Shown: positions 1 to 8,914, numbered from the stretch's first letter. The stretch: DNA of 64,000 nt from JAVJSD01 sp040219575 (GCA_040219575.1 JAVJSD010000091.1:29631-93630); one strand, 5' to 3'. The notes: generated by a model from the sequence alone, not told the origin. Numbers and translations are program-made.

Positions 1-1
1 C

Positions 2-247
2 ATGGGGCTTCCCGAGGAGGCGCCGTTCGACGGCATCGAGGTCACCGCGGGCGCCGACCAACTGCCGCCGCAGTACGCGGATCAACTGGCCGACGGCGGT
101 CGGATCTTGATTCCGATCGGCGCCACGCGGCAAGGCCAAGTCATGTGCCGCTTCACACGCAGCGGCGAACAACTCCCCTGCGAGAAGCTAGGCGGTTTCG
201 CGTTCGTCCCGCTCATCGGCCGCTACGGTTGGGACGAAACAACTTGA
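2..247 (+). CDS. pcm: Protein-L-isoaspartate O-methyltransferase, C-terminal part (5' end outside window)
   Basis: This is the C-terminal 81 residues of what looks like a protein-L-isoaspartate (D-aspartate) O-methyltransferase, the SAM-dependent enzyme that methylates damaged isoaspartyl residues for repair. The visible stretch has the family's late motifs: PFDGIEVTAGADQLPP, then LADGGRILIPIG and the closing FVPLIGRYGW block. The Met at base 2 is almost certainly internal, because the family is about 200-220 residues long and its SAM-binding motif I lies upstream. The gene ends 22 bases before the convergent sensor kinase gene. The assignment rests on the tail only. Confidence 0.75.
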   Translation: MGLPEEAPFDGIEVTAGADQLPPQYADQLADGGRILIPIGATRQGQVMCRFTRSGEQLPCEKLGGFAFVPLIGRYGWDETT

Positions 248-269
248 CCCGGCGGGAGGCTCTGTCCGT

Positions 270-1706
270 TCACACGGTGGGCGACTCGGCCGCGACCGGC
301 GGCTTCTCCAAGGCCGGCAGCGTGAGCGTAAAGCACGTTCCCTCCCCCGGAACGCTTTCGACTTCAATGGTTCCCAGGTGGGCGGCGACGATGGCGCTGC
401 AGATGCTCAGCCCCAGGCCGCTGCCGTATTGCCCCTGGGCGTGCTGGTGCGCCTTATCTCCTCGGTAGAAACGATCGAACACGCGGGGCAGGTCCTCCCG
501 CTCGATGCCGACGCCCGTGTCGCGCACGCGAAACTCGACGGCGTCGTCGCCCACGCGTCGCAGCGAGACCTGAATCTCGCCGCCGCTGGGTGTGAACTTC
601 ACCGCGTTGTCGATCAGGTTGGCGATCACCTGCCGCAGATGGGGAAGGCAGCCGAATACCTCCACGCCGGGTTCGATGTCGGCCGTCATGCGAACCTCCT
701 GTTCTTCGGTCACGCCGCTGAACATCTCGATCGACTTCCGCACGGCCTCGTCCAGCCGCACCCTTTCCTGTTGCGCGCGATCCGACTTGGCCTCGTTCTC
801 GGCCAGCACCAGCAACTGGTTGACGAGCGTCGTCAGGCGGGCGCACTCGTCGATCACCACCGGCAACAGTTCTTCGTACTCCTCCACGCTGCGCTTGCGG
901 GAGATCGCCACGTCGAGGCTTCCCTGGATCGCCGCCAGGGGAGAGCGCAATTCATGGGCGGCGTTCGCCAGAAAGCCGCGTTGCCGATCGATGTGGTCGG
1001 CGATCTGATCGAGAAAGTCGTTGATCTCTCCCGACAACTGATCCAGTTCATCGCCCGTATCACGCAGCGGCAATCGCTCCTCGAGATTGGTGGGCCGCAG
1101 TGAGCGCGTGGTGTTGATGATCTGCCGCAGCGGCACGACGGCGCGTCGCGCCAGCACGTATCCTCCAAGCGGCGACAGCATGGTGATGATCAACGCGGCG
1201 GGAATCATGATCTCCGTGATGCGATTCACGTCGTCGTCGATGAACTGCGTCGGCGTGCCGATGCGTATCCAGTAAGCGGGGATGCCTCGCCGGCGGATGG
1301 GGCGCTGGGCGAAGTGCCAGCCGTCGAGCGCCACAATCGTCGACGGCGCGTTGGGCGAGATGCTGCGGGCGCGAATCTTCTCCGGCAGGTTTTCACTCTC
1401 CCAAACGGTTCGGCCGTCCGCGTCGAGCAATTGCAGGAACCACTCGTGATCGGCGTGGCTTTCCGACTTGCGCTGCAGCACCTCGGCGATGTCCTGTTGA
1501 TCGGGATAGAGCTCCTCGACGGCCAGGCTCAACTCGGCCGCCTCGTCGTGGAGGATGCCGTCGGTCTCCAGCAGCAGGGTGTATCGCAGTCCCTCGCGGG
1601 CCGTGACCAGCGCCGCGATTCCCACCAACACCACGACCAGCGTGTTCCAGGCCGTCAGCCGGAAAGTGAGCGACCGGACCGTCCGGCTAATCTGCGCGAA
1701 GCGCAT
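270..1706 (-). CDS. Two-component sensor histidine kinase
   Basis: This 478-residue membrane sensor kinase has an N-terminal membrane segment (about residues 19-36) and a periplasmic region to about 160. A second membrane segment (about 164-186), a HAMP linker, a HisKA dimerisation domain and a HATPase_c domain follow. The phospho-accepting His is H251 in the H box AAHELRSPLA. The ATPase boxes are visible as IDNAVKFTP (N box), DTGVGIEREDLPRVFDRFYR (G1/F) and GSGLGLSIC (G2). Its start overlaps the end of the response regulator gene by 20 bases, so the two are translated as one unit with the regulator first. The ligand is unknown. The divergent neighbour is a phosphate-type porin, but that link is inference. 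Confidence 0.9.
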   Translation of the reverse strand: MRFAQISRTVRSLTFRLTAWNTLVVVLVGIAALVTAREGLRYTLLLETDGILHDEAAELSLAVEELYPDQQDIAEVLQRKSESHADHEWFLQLLDADGRTVWESENLPEKIRARSISPNAPSTIVALDGWHFAQRPIRRRGIPAYWIRIGTPTQFIDDDVNRITEIMIPAALIITMLSPLGGYVLARRAVVPLRQIINTTRSLRPTNLEERLPLRDTGDELDQLSGEINDFLDQIADHIDRQRGFLANAAHELRSPLAAIQGSLDVAISRKRSVEEYEELLPVVIDECARLTTLVNQLLVLAENEAKSDRAQQERVRLDEAVRKSIEMFSGVTEEQEVRMTADIEPGVEVFGCLPHLRQVIANLIDNAVKFTPSGGEIQVSLRRVGDDAVEFRVRDTGVGIEREDLPRVFDRFYRGDKAHQHAQGQYGSGLGLSICSAIVAAHLGTIEVESVPGEGTCFTLTLPALEKPPVAAESPTV

Positions 1707-2358
1707 AACCTCGTCCTCGCACGGTGCGAATGAACGACTCCTGCCCGGCGACGTCCAGCTTGCGGCGGAGGTGGTTGATGTGCACCTCGATCACATTGGT
1801 GGTGCCGTCCCAGTCGAAGCCCCACAGGTGCTCGCACAGCATCCGCCGCGTCACCACCTGTCCGGCGTGGCGCATCAACAGCTCCAGCAGGCTGAATTCG
1901 GTCGGGGTGAGGTCGACTTCCTTGCCTTGGTGCTCGACGCGCCGGGTCGACAGGTTGAGTTTCAGCGGCCCCACCTCCTGCACCATCTGCGGCGCCGGGG
2001 AGCTGCGCCGGCACACGGCCTCGACGCGGGCCAGTAGTTCGATGAAGTCGAACGGTTTGACGACGTAGTCGTCCGCGCCGGCGTTGAGCACGTCGACGCG
2101 GTCGCCCACGGCGCCCAAAGCCGTCAGCGCGATGACCGGCGTGCGCAGGCCGGAAGCCCGCAGTTCGCGCAGCACCTCGCGTCCGTCGCGGCCGGGCAAC
2201 AGCAGATCGAGAATGATCACATCGGCTTCGAGCGAGGCGGCCGCCTCGGCGCCGCGATTTCCATCCTTGGCCCAATTGACTTCGTGTCCCGCTTCGCGGA
2301 AACCCTGGGACAGCGATTTCCCGATGGCCGCGTCGTCCTCGACAATCAATACGTTCAT
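1687..2358 (-). CDS. OmpR-family response regulator
   Basis: This 223-residue response regulator has a receiver domain (about 1-115) and a winged-helix DNA-binding domain (about 130-222). The receiver shows the acidic pocket E7-D8-D9, the phospho-acceptor D51 in VIILDLLLP, T79 and K101 in VVKPF. The C-terminal part has the OmpR/PhoB-type LTPTEFSLLELLMRHAG and RTVRGRGYALR signatures. It is followed directly, with a 20-base overlap, by its partner histidine kinase. A 13-base direct repeat about 40-70 bases upstream of the start is a candidate autoregulatory site. The target genes cannot be read from sequence. Confidence 0.92.
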   Translation of the reverse strand: MNVLIVEDDAAIGKSLSQGFREAGHEVNWAKDGNRGAEAAASLEADVIILDLLLPGRDGREVLRELRASGLRTPVIALTALGAVGDRVDVLNAGADDYVVKPFDFIELLARVEAVCRRSSPAPQMVQEVGPLKLNLSTRRVEHQGKEVDLTPTEFSLLELLMRHAGQVVTRRMLCEHLWGFDWDGTTNVIEVHINHLRRKLDVAGQESFIRTVRGRGYALRAD

Positions 2359-2398
2359 GGATTTGGTCCGTCTTGTTTCGTACAGCGCATCGCGCGAG

Positions 2399-2426
2399 GC
2401 GAGTATGCGTCTTGCGAGTATGCGTC
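2399..2426. promoter_or_regulatory. Tandem 13-bp direct repeat upstream of the response regulator
   Basis: GCGAGTATGCGTC occurs twice, at 2399-2411 and 2414-2426, with starts 15 bases apart, 41-68 bases upstream of the response regulator start codon. OmpR/PhoB-family regulators typically bind tandem direct repeats as head-to-tail dimers. The exact identity and position make this a plausible autoregulatory operator, although the 15-base period is longer than the usual 10-11. The function is inference. Confidence 0.35.
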
Positions 2427-2563
2427 GTCAGCGCTGTTCCTTCACGATAATTCTACCAGCGCCGAGGTTCCAGTCGCCGACGCGCGGAGTGTACGCTACG
2501 CCGCTGATCGCCACGACGCTTCCGATCGTTCTCATCATCCTCATTCCAGCGGAAAACTCGGGG

Positions 2564-2585
2564 CTGCTTAAGGCTTATTAAGCAG
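2564..2585. promoter_or_regulatory. AT-rich 8+8 bp inverted repeat in the porin upstream region
   Basis: The sequence CTGCTTAA-ggctta-TTAAGCAG is a perfect inverted repeat in an otherwise GC-rich region, about 310 bases upstream of the porin start and about 205 upstream of the response regulator start. Such a site could bind a dimeric regulator. No T-run follows on either strand, so an intrinsic terminator is less likely. The role is inference. Confidence 0.3.
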
Positions 2586-2895
2586 AAGCGTTCTCGTCGC
2601 TCGACGGGCCGCCCGATTAGACTTCTCGGGTCCGAAAACAGCTCGTGTTGGCCGCCCGACGTCGTCCTGCGCCGGTCCGGAAAGCGAAGCCGGATGAGAG
2701 GATCAAGACGCCCACGCAGGATTGGACATTCCGCAGCATCGCTGCAACAGGACTTGCGGGAGGGAGAGCCTGTCGCGAGGCCACCGACTGTAGGGGGCCG
2801 GCAAAGAACACGGTCCCTAGCGCGTTTCCCCAGTCGAACATATCCAAGACGACCATGGAATGGTCGACGAAGCGGTTTCATGGAGGTACGCCGTC

Positions 2896-4365
2896 ATGCG
2901 CTCGATTGCGCTTTTGATCATCGCCCCCGCCGTGTTGCTCACCGCCGGACGCGGCGCGCTGGCGCAAGGCGCCGCCGACTCCGCCGCAATCCAAAGGCGA
3001 CTCGAAGCGGTCGAAGCCGAACTGCACGCCATTCGCCGACAGCAGGCCGCGGCCAGCCCTCCCTGGGCGCAGCCCGTTCGACTCCCCGAGGTCGAGCAAG
3101 AAGTCTCGCACCGTGGATCCGCGGGATACGAATCGCTGCCTCCCGCGTACGCTTGCCCCTCCTCGTCGTGTCCCCCGACCGCGGCGATGTGCGCTTGCGG
3201 CGGGGGCGCCGCCGCTTCGAAGTTTCCCTCGGTGACCTTGAGCGGCTTCTTTCAGGCCGATGCGGGCTGGTTCTCGCAGAGTCCACTGAACCTGACGACC
3301 GTCGGCGACATCCAGGACGGCGCCGACTTCCGTCGCGCCCGACTGCTCGCCAAGGGCGACGTGTACAACAACGTGGGCTACATGGTCGAAATGGACTTCG
3401 CCTTCCCCGGCCGACCGTCGTTCATGGATGTCTACGTGGAAGGCCGCGAAATCCCCCTGGTTGGAACCCTGCGCGTCGGTCAGTGGCGGCAACCGTACGG
3501 CATGGATGAACTCACCAGTGTGAGGGAACTGACGTTTCTGGAACGCGCCCTGCCGTTCGCCTTCGCGCCGTTTCGGCAGATCGGCGTGGGGCTGATGAAC
3601 CACGATCCCAGTGAATCGATCACGTGGGCCGCCTCCGTGTTCCGCTTTCCGAGCGACGTGTTCGGCAGCAATGTCGGCGACGACGGCGGCTATTCGATGG
3701 CCTCCCGCGTCACCGCCCTGCCCTGGTTCATCGAAGACTATCAACTCGTGCACATCGGCTTCGACTACTGCTACATCGACCCGGGCAACGACGCCGTGCA
3801 GTATCGAAACCAACCGGAATTCTTTGTGGGCGAAACCGGCGGCGGATTGGTTCCCACCGGCGTTCCCTCGCAGGTGCCGTTCTTCGTCGACACCGGCGCG
3901 ATCAACACGGTCAACACGCATCTTTACGGCGTCGAACTCGGCACGAGTTGGGGACCGGTCTATGCGCAATCCGAACTGCAGTACGCGGTCGTGAACCAGA
4001 TCAACGGTCCGCTGCTCGCCTTTCCCGGGGCCTACGCCCAGGTCGGCTGGTTTCTGACCGGCGAAAGCCGAGCGTACAGCCGCACCAATGGCGTATTCAG
4101 CAGAGTTCAGCCAATCCGCAACTTCGGCTTCGGCCCCCAGGACGGATTTGGCGCGTGGGAGCTCGCTTTTCGCTGGTCGCACCTGGACCTCAACGACGAT
4201 AACATCCAAGGCGGCCGGCTCAACGACCTCACCCTGGGACTCAACTGGTACCTGAATCGATACACGAAACTTCAGTTGAACAACATTCACGCTTTCCTCG
4301 ACAACCCGACGTTCGGTCCCAGCGAAGCCAATATCGTGGCGGCCCGAGCCCAGGTCGATTTCTGA
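2896..4365 (+). CDS. Phosphate-selective (OprO/OprP-type) outer-membrane porin
   Basis: This 489-residue protein resembles the OprO/OprP porin family (Porin_O_P), a beta-barrel channel of the outer membrane. I place the start at the ATG at 2896, preceded by GGAGG and followed by a clear signal peptide (MRSIALLIIAPAVLLTAG). A 12-codon longer frame exists but has no signal. Residues about 35-55 form a short coiled-coil-like stretch (IQRRLEAVEAELHAIRRQQ), typical of planctomycete porins. The mature part has alternating aromatic strands, a GFFQADAGW opening, a DFRRARL-containing strand, and ends in ARAQVDF with a terminal Phe. The substrate (phosphate or another anion) is not proven. It diverges from a two-component operon that may control it. 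Confidence 0.82.
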   Translation: MRSIALLIIAPAVLLTAGRGALAQGAADSAAIQRRLEAVEAELHAIRRQQAAASPPWAQPVRLPEVEQEVSHRGSAGYESLPPAYACPSSSCPPTAAMCACGGGAAASKFPSVTLSGFFQADAGWFSQSPLNLTTVGDIQDGADFRRARLLAKGDVYNNVGYMVEMDFAFPGRPSFMDVYVEGREIPLVGTLRVGQWRQPYGMDELTSVRELTFLERALPFAFAPFRQIGVGLMNHDPSESITWAASVFRFPSDVFGSNVGDDGGYSMASRVTALPWFIEDYQLVHIGFDYCYIDPGNDAVQYRNQPEFFVGETGGGLVPTGVPSQVPFFVDTGAINTVNTHLYGVELGTSWGPVYAQSELQYAVVNQINGPLLAFPGAYAQVGWFLTGESRAYSRTNGVFSRVQPIRNFGFGPQDGFGAWELAFRWSHLDLNDDNIQGGRLNDLTLGLNWYLNRYTKLQLNNIHAFLDNPTFGPSEANIVAARAQVDF

Positions 4366-4471
4366 GTCGTAGTGGCAGCGCCGGCCGCTTCAATTCGCAC
4401 ATTCCGCCAGCCCGCCTGGCGCCGACATAAGCTTCCGCTCCATCGAGGGAGCGGACTCTGTTGCAGAAGGA

Positions 4472-4503
4472 GCCGGGGTGTCGCACTTGTGCGGCATCCC
4501 GGC
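4472..4503 (+). terminator. Strong 15-bp hairpin downstream of the porin
   Basis: GCCGGGGTGTCGCAC (4472-4486), a 2-base TT loop and GTGCGGCATCCCGGC (4489-4503) pair along all 15 positions if two G-U pairs are allowed. It lies about 107 bases after the porin stop. The T-rich run after it is poor (TTGCTTC), so it may be a weak or Rho-assisted terminator, or a REP-like palindrome rather than an intrinsic terminator. Confidence 0.4.
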
Positions 4504-4548
4504 TTGCTTCACTTCTTGGCCGGCGGTGGATAGACCGCCGAGCCCTCC

Positions 4549-4573
4549 GTAGCCGACGCTGCCAGCCTCGGGG
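4549..4573. repeat. GTAG-foot palindrome (GCTGCCAGC family), imperfect copy
   Basis: GTAGCCGACGCTGCCAGCCTCGG-like sequence: a GTAG tetranucleotide followed by an imperfect palindrome around GCTGCCAGC. It is the same family as copies near 12.75, 16.67, 29.17, 40.75 and 40.92 kb in this window. Such GTAG-foot hairpins match the general layout of REP elements. Confidence 0.5.
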
Positions 4574-4797
4574 CGGTACGACGGATATCCTTATCGACAT
4601 CCTTGTCCGTCGTGAGCGACAGCAGCGAAAGCTGGCGCTGCGATCCACCGCAATCGACCCGCGCCGGGGGAAGAGCCGTCGTGGAAAGGGAACGCGGGTT
4701 CGACGGACGTCGACGGGCGTCGTACAGCGGTAACACCTCCGCTGCCCGCCGTCGGCCACGGTGGCCTTCCACCGGGGGATCGTTTACAACCAACGGC

Positions 4798-5592
4798 ATG
4801 AGCACCAAACGCGTTTCGATCGGCGCTGGCGAATTGAACGTGGTCGACCAGGGGAGCGGCATGCCGCTTTTGCTGGTGCACGGCTTTCCGTTGGATCACA
4901 CGATGTGGCGCCGGCAGATCGACGCCCTGTCGGACGTCTGCCGCGTAATCGTCCCCGATCAGCGCGGTTTCGGTCAGAGCGGCGCCGTCGAAAGCCTGTC
5001 GATGGAGGGCATGGCCGACGACCTGGCGGCGCTGCTCGATGCGCTCGGCGTCGCGGAGCCGATGGTCTACTGCGGGCTGTCGATGGGCGGCTACATCGCC
5101 TGGCAATTCGTCAAGCGACACGGCGACCGGCTGGCGAAGCTGATCCTTTGCGACACCCGCGCCGCCGCCGACAGCGAGGAAGCGAGAAAGAACCGCTACG
5201 CCACCGCGGAAAAGGTACTCGAGCAGGGTTCGGCCGTGGTCGCCGCGGGGATGCTCCCCAAGTTGTTCGCCGATTCGACCGTCGCACAGCAGCCGGACAT
5301 CGTCGAGCAGACGAAGCAAGTCATTGAGAACACCGCGCCCACCACGGTCGCCGCGGCGCTGCACGCCATGGCCGCGCGGATCGACGCCACGTCGATGCTG
5401 CCGGACGTCGCCGTTGCCACGCTGCTCGTCTGCGGCGAGCACGACGCGCTGACGCCGGCGGCGGAGATGCGGCAAATCGCCGCGGCGATGCCCAGCGCCC
5501 AGTACGTCGAGATCGCCGACGCCGGGCATATGGCGCCGCTGGAGAAGCCGCAGCCGGTCAACGACGCCATTCGCAGCTTCCTCGCCGACTGA
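4798..5592 (+). CDS. Alpha/beta-fold hydrolase
   Basis: This 264-residue cytoplasmic alpha/beta hydrolase has an oxyanion motif LLVHGFPLDHTMW (about 22-34) and a catalytic nucleophile elbow GLSMGGY (GxSxG). The likely acidic residue is in LVCGEHDALTP and the catalytic His in DAGHMAPLE near the C-terminus. All three triad elements are present. I chose the ATG at 4798 (MSTKRVSIGAGEL) because family homology begins right after it and the longer frame upstream is arginine-rich non-coding sequence. It resembles 3-oxoadipate-enol-lactonase-like and non-haem haloperoxidase-like members, but the substrate cannot be assigned. It stands alone between the porin and a leftward gene. Confidence 0.85.
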   Translation: MSTKRVSIGAGELNVVDQGSGMPLLLVHGFPLDHTMWRRQIDALSDVCRVIVPDQRGFGQSGAVESLSMEGMADDLAALLDALGVAEPMVYCGLSMGGYIAWQFVKRHGDRLAKLILCDTRAAADSEEARKNRYATAEKVLEQGSAVVAAGMLPKLFADSTVAQQPDIVEQTKQVIENTAPTTVAAALHAMAARIDATSMLPDVAVATLLVCGEHDALTPAAEMRQIAAAMPSAQYVEIADAGHMAPLEKPQPVNDAIRSFLAD

Positions 5593-5681
5593 CCAGGCAG
5601 CGTCCTCTTCGTGTGTCGCCATGGCGAGCATCCAAGCACGCAGCGAATGCAAGTGGGTGCGCGTTTGAGCGAGACCTGAAC

Positions 5682-7130
5682 CTACTGCTTCGCCGACAAC
5701 CTCTCTGGCTGTGCGAAGTCGCCTTCCATTTCCCGCGGCAGACGAAAGACATCGCCCTCGCGGGTAGCGAAGTAGAGATCGGAGGGCGAAGGCTCGCGGC
5801 CGTGGCCGTCGGCCCAGAGGGCGTAGAAGTCCGCGTGCGCGTCGACCGGTCGACGGGCGTAGGTGTGGTTCCTGGGGCTGTCCTGCGTCAGCTGTTTGAC
5901 CTTCGTCCACGAGCCGCCCTGGTCGCGGCTGAGCCACATCGCCATCTCGCCGCCCGGGTTGTAACGCTGCGGGCCGGGCTGGGTGGGGGCGATGATCCGC
6001 CAGGCGCCGTCGTCTTCCAGGTACAGCGAGCCCATGTCGTAATTGTTGTCGGAGGTGGTCACCGGGCGAATGTCCCACGCCTCGCCGGTCCAGCGGGCGG
6101 TGGTCCAGGTGCGGGGATCGTTCTTGGGTCCCGACTCGTAGCCGCCGCTGGTGATGTAGAGAATCACGGGTCGGCCGGCTGCGTCGAGGCGGATGTCCTT
6201 GAGGTACACGTTGAGTCCCTCGGCCGCGTAGTCGTGCACCAGGGCGGCATTGTCAGGCGTGATGAGCGGCAGCTCGAGCGGCTTGCCGGCGACGGTTCGC
6301 CACGACCGCCCGAAGTCGGGCGTCTCGACGTAATACAGATTGGTGCGCCAGTTGAGCCCCTTGCCGGCGGGATGATAGTTGAAGGCGGCCGCCGCCTTGT
6401 TCTTGTTCGCCGCGCTGATCTGGTAGTGCCCCATGTCGATCGCCGCCAGACGCTTCCACTCCGACCACGCCTTGCCGTCTTTGCTGGTCATGAAAAAGCT
6501 GGTGCGCTGGGCCGGATCGCTGTAGCGGGTGAGGAAACAGGCGAAACCCTGTCCCGGCAAATGCCAGGCCTGCATGTAAGAGAAGTTTTCGATCACCACC
6601 GGCTTGCCGTCACGGCTGCCTGTGGCTTCGATCCGCTCGAACGCGTCGATCTCGTACGGCTTTTTGCTGCGGTGGATGTACGAGGGACGGGAGCGGCCGT
6701 GCGAAGTGGAGAAGATCCACACGTAGCCGTCATCGTCTACGGCGAGGACCGGGTTGTCGTGCGCGTCGTCGGTCTGCTTGTCGAGCAAGATCGTCGGCCG
6801 CGGCACGGTTTTCGTCTCATGATCGAAGTACGACACCATATGCAGCAGCTGTCGCTGGCTCTCCTTCGTCGTGCCGCCGAAGCAGAAGAACGTCTTGTTC
6901 ACCTCCGGCCGATAAACCGCGAACGGCCGATGCTTGGCGCAGTACGTTCCCAGTCCCCCACTGTACTTGTAGACGTACTCGTCATTCGACTTCTGGTTGA
7001 AGTACCAGATGCCGCGATAGCCGTCGTCCTTCTCGTTGATCGCCAGCGGTTCGGCGGCAGGCATAAGCGAGGCGGAATTGCCGGCGGAAAGGAAGAAGCA
7101 AAGAATCAGGACACGTCGGCAGCCAAACAT
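5682..7130 (-). CDS. Secreted BNR-repeat (sialidase-fold) protein
   Basis: This 482-residue exported protein resembles BNR-4-type six-bladed propeller proteins related to sialidases, which usually act on polysaccharides. The start is the ATG at 7130, preceded by GAGG at proper spacing and opening a signal peptide (MFGCRRVLILCFFLSAG). A 9-codon longer form has no better ribosome site. The mature part opens with DDGYRGIWYFNQ, a motif I associate with planctomycete BNR-4 proteins. It shows several Asp-box-like blades such as SRDQGGSWT near the C-terminus. No catalytic residues of true sialidases can be confirmed. It precedes an unknown lipoprotein gene read from the same strand, whose stop lies 60 bases upstream. 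Confidence 0.75.
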   Translation of the reverse strand: MFGCRRVLILCFFLSAGNSASLMPAAEPLAINEKDDGYRGIWYFNQKSNDEYVYKYSGGLGTYCAKHRPFAVYRPEVNKTFFCFGGTTKESQRQLLHMVSYFDHETKTVPRPTILLDKQTDDAHDNPVLAVDDDGYVWIFSTSHGRSRPSYIHRSKKPYEIDAFERIEATGSRDGKPVVIENFSYMQAWHLPGQGFACFLTRYSDPAQRTSFFMTSKDGKAWSEWKRLAAIDMGHYQISAANKNKAAAAFNYHPAGKGLNWRTNLYYVETPDFGRSWRTVAGKPLELPLITPDNAALVHDYAAEGLNVYLKDIRLDAAGRPVILYITSGGYESGPKNDPRTWTTARWTGEAWDIRPVTTSDNNYDMGSLYLEDDGAWRIIAPTQPGPQRYNPGGEMAMWLSRDQGGSWTKVKQLTQDSPRNHTYARRPVDAHADFYALWADGHGREPSPSDLYFATREGDVFRLPREMEGDFAQPERLSAKQ

Positions 7131-7190
7131 AAACACCTCGATGCATGCGGAATGCATAAACCGTTTTAGTTGACGACAACTCGCAGCTAC

Positions 7191-8711
7191 CTAATTCGGA
7201 TACAAGGCCTGGTAGAAGAGGCCGATACTCGAGTGGGCTGGCGGCTCACCAGCTTGAATTTCCTCACGGAATTGGAGGAACTCGCGGCGGAATTCCCCGG
7301 CGTATTCAGCGAGAAGCTTGGTATTGTCGCGCGTCGCGCGTTCATAGGTCGTGAAGGCCTCGTCGAACAGGGCGGCGACGGCCTGGCGATCTTGACGGTT
7401 CAAGTCACCTTGGTCCATCAGCCGCTGTGCCTTGTAGATCCTCCTGCGGGCCGCGAGAATCTCCGGCCGCTGCTCGACCGTGCACCTGTCCTTGGCTGCA
7501 TCCATGTTGACGACGTTCCGCAACGCGTCGACCACGGCCATCTCCCGTTCCGCTGTTCGCATGTTTTGGATGATGTTCTCGATCTCTTTTGTCGTCCGCT
7601 TTCCTCGAAACGCGGCCGCCAGATCTTCGGCGAGTAAGCTCAGACGCAGCTTGGCGGCTTCAGCCATTTGCCGCTCGAGAAATGTACGCTGCTCCGGCGG
7701 CGTGGAAAGCGCCTGCCGATACGGAGTGCGAAGACGTTGGCGGATCGAATCTCGCAAGAGGGATCGCAGCCCTGGATGGAACTCCTCCAGCCGTTCCCAT
7801 CGTTGCTCGTTTTCCCTCTTCAGACGGGCAAGATCGCTCGGTCGCAAGGTCCGCCCGATGTGCTCTTCCAGCAGCGGTTGCAACCCCTCGGTACCGACCC
7901 CAGACATCTCCAGTCTCGAGAGGACGCCGTCCACCGACTGCGACTCGATACGAAACTCCTGCTGTTCGAAGGCTTCGAATTCGCGTTCAGCCTCACGCCA
8001 CGCCTGCAGGACGTGGTCGTCGGAATGACCGTCTTTCGCCAAGCTGGCGGCGTAGTCCCGCGAAGCATGGGCGACGCCGCAGAGCGCCTCGAATTCCCGA
8101 TGATCCGAGACCGGACCGGTGCCAATCCGCGCCGCGCGAGCGCGTCGGATCTCACGGACCACGAGCCAGTTGTTCACCTTTTCGCGGGGATCGTGGACGT
8201 CCCGGCCGCGCGTCCAGCGTTCCAGACGGCTCTGTAGTTCGGCATCGCGCGCGAAGTAATCCCGAAGACCATCTTCGTCGATCGACCTGCCAAGGTACAT
8301 TTCCAGTGACGTCAGCAGATCCTCGTCATCAGGATTGTGTTTCAGACCGTCCAGCAAGATGTTGCACGACGCGTGCAGCCCTTGGTACTTTTTTTCCGGC
8401 GACTTCTCGTCCAGATAGCGCACGTGCTGGATCACGGCCCGCAAGCTGATGGCCTCCGCGTGACTGGGATCCAATTCGAGGAGGCGATCGAGCGTTAGCA
8501 GGCGTTCCTCCAACTGCTGCTCGCGGTGATACTTCTGGACCAGGGCCCAAAGTTGGTCGGCGTCGGCATCCTTGTCGTAGGGCAGTTCGGATGACGAAGG
8601 CGTGGAGGGCGACGAGAAGCAGCCCGCGAAAACGGCGGCCATGAGGACGGCGGACGCAACGATGGCCGGGATGACGTGAATCGCCCAGGTTTTTTGCTTG
8701 TGCTGTAGCAA
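7191..8711 (-). CDS. Putative lipoprotein of unknown function
   Basis: I do not recognise a family. The protein has a membrane-targeting N-terminus ending in a lipobox-like VFAGC, a Ser/Pro-rich linker, and then a soluble, charged helical region. Near the N-terminus this includes a TPR-like stretch (LLTLDRLLELDPSHAEAI). The rest is Arg/Glu-rich and probably alpha-helical or coiled. I prefer the TTG at 8711, which follows an AGGGGGGG ribosome-binding run, giving LLQHKQKTWAIHVIPAI as N-terminus. An ATG at 8747 would add 12 residues. About 506 residues in the preferred form. Its upstream region is shared with a divergent, also unknown, exported protein. Confidence 0.6.
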   Translation of the reverse strand: MLQHKQKTWAIHVIPAIVASAVLMAAVFAGCFSSPSTPSSSELPYDKDADADQLWALVQKYHREQQLEERLLTLDRLLELDPSHAEAISLRAVIQHVRYLDEKSPEKKYQGLHASCNILLDGLKHNPDDEDLLTSLEMYLGRSIDEDGLRDYFARDAELQSRLERWTRGRDVHDPREKVNNWLVVREIRRARAARIGTGPVSDHREFEALCGVAHASRDYAASLAKDGHSDDHVLQAWREAEREFEAFEQQEFRIESQSVDGVLSRLEMSGVGTEGLQPLLEEHIGRTLRPSDLARLKRENEQRWERLEEFHPGLRSLLRDSIRQRLRTPYRQALSTPPEQRTFLERQMAEAAKLRLSLLAEDLAAAFRGKRTTKEIENIIQNMRTAEREMAVVDALRNVVNMDAAKDRCTVEQRPEILAARRRIYKAQRLMDQGDLNRQDRQAVAALFDEAFTTYERATRDNTKLLAEYAGEFRREFLQFREEIQAGEPPAHSSIGLFYQALYPN

Positions 8712-8914
8712 GTCCCCCCCTTTCCTGTTAAGCGACTCGCACCACATGGAAAAGTGGAAGCAGTTTCATCGAGCGATAGAACAACTTTGTATCATGGACG
8801 GAGCCGTTGAACGAGTTGTTTGTACCATTTGCCGCCTTTCCGATAAACTCGAGGGAGCCGGCCGACCGCCTCATCTCTGCAGAATCGTTCGATTGGCAGC
8901 CACGGGAGTCCCTC

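Larger units (their letters stand above)
2359..2895. other. 537-bp divergent intergenic region between response regulator and porin
   Basis: No convincing gene lies here. It should hold the promoters of the leftward two-component operon and the rightward porin. Visible structure is the 13-bp direct repeat at 2399-2426 and an inverted repeat CTGCTTAA-ggctta-TTAAGCAG at 2564-2585, with perfect 8-bp arms and a 6-base spacer. The inverted repeat could be an operator or a small hairpin. The porin Shine-Dalgarno GGAGG lies at about 2882-2886. Confidence 0.5.
4366..4797. other. 432-bp intergenic region with hairpins and a partial REP
   Basis: I find no supportable gene. The region holds an 8-bp hairpin TCCGCTCC/GGAGCGGA (4434-4455), a strong 15-bp hairpin (4472-4503) and one imperfect copy of the GTAG-foot palindrome (4549-4573). 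The downstream hydrolase frame could be opened further upstream, but the residues before its family start are low-complexity and basic and do not look coding. Confidence 0.5.

Noticed and set aside
2878..4290. 470-residue open frame on the minus strand
   Set aside because: Antisense to the porin. Composition is Arg/Val/Gly-rich with no motif.
5613..7169. 518-residue open frame on the plus strand
   Set aside because: Antisense to the BNR-repeat gene, which has a signal peptide and a ribosome site. The plus-strand frame has neither.
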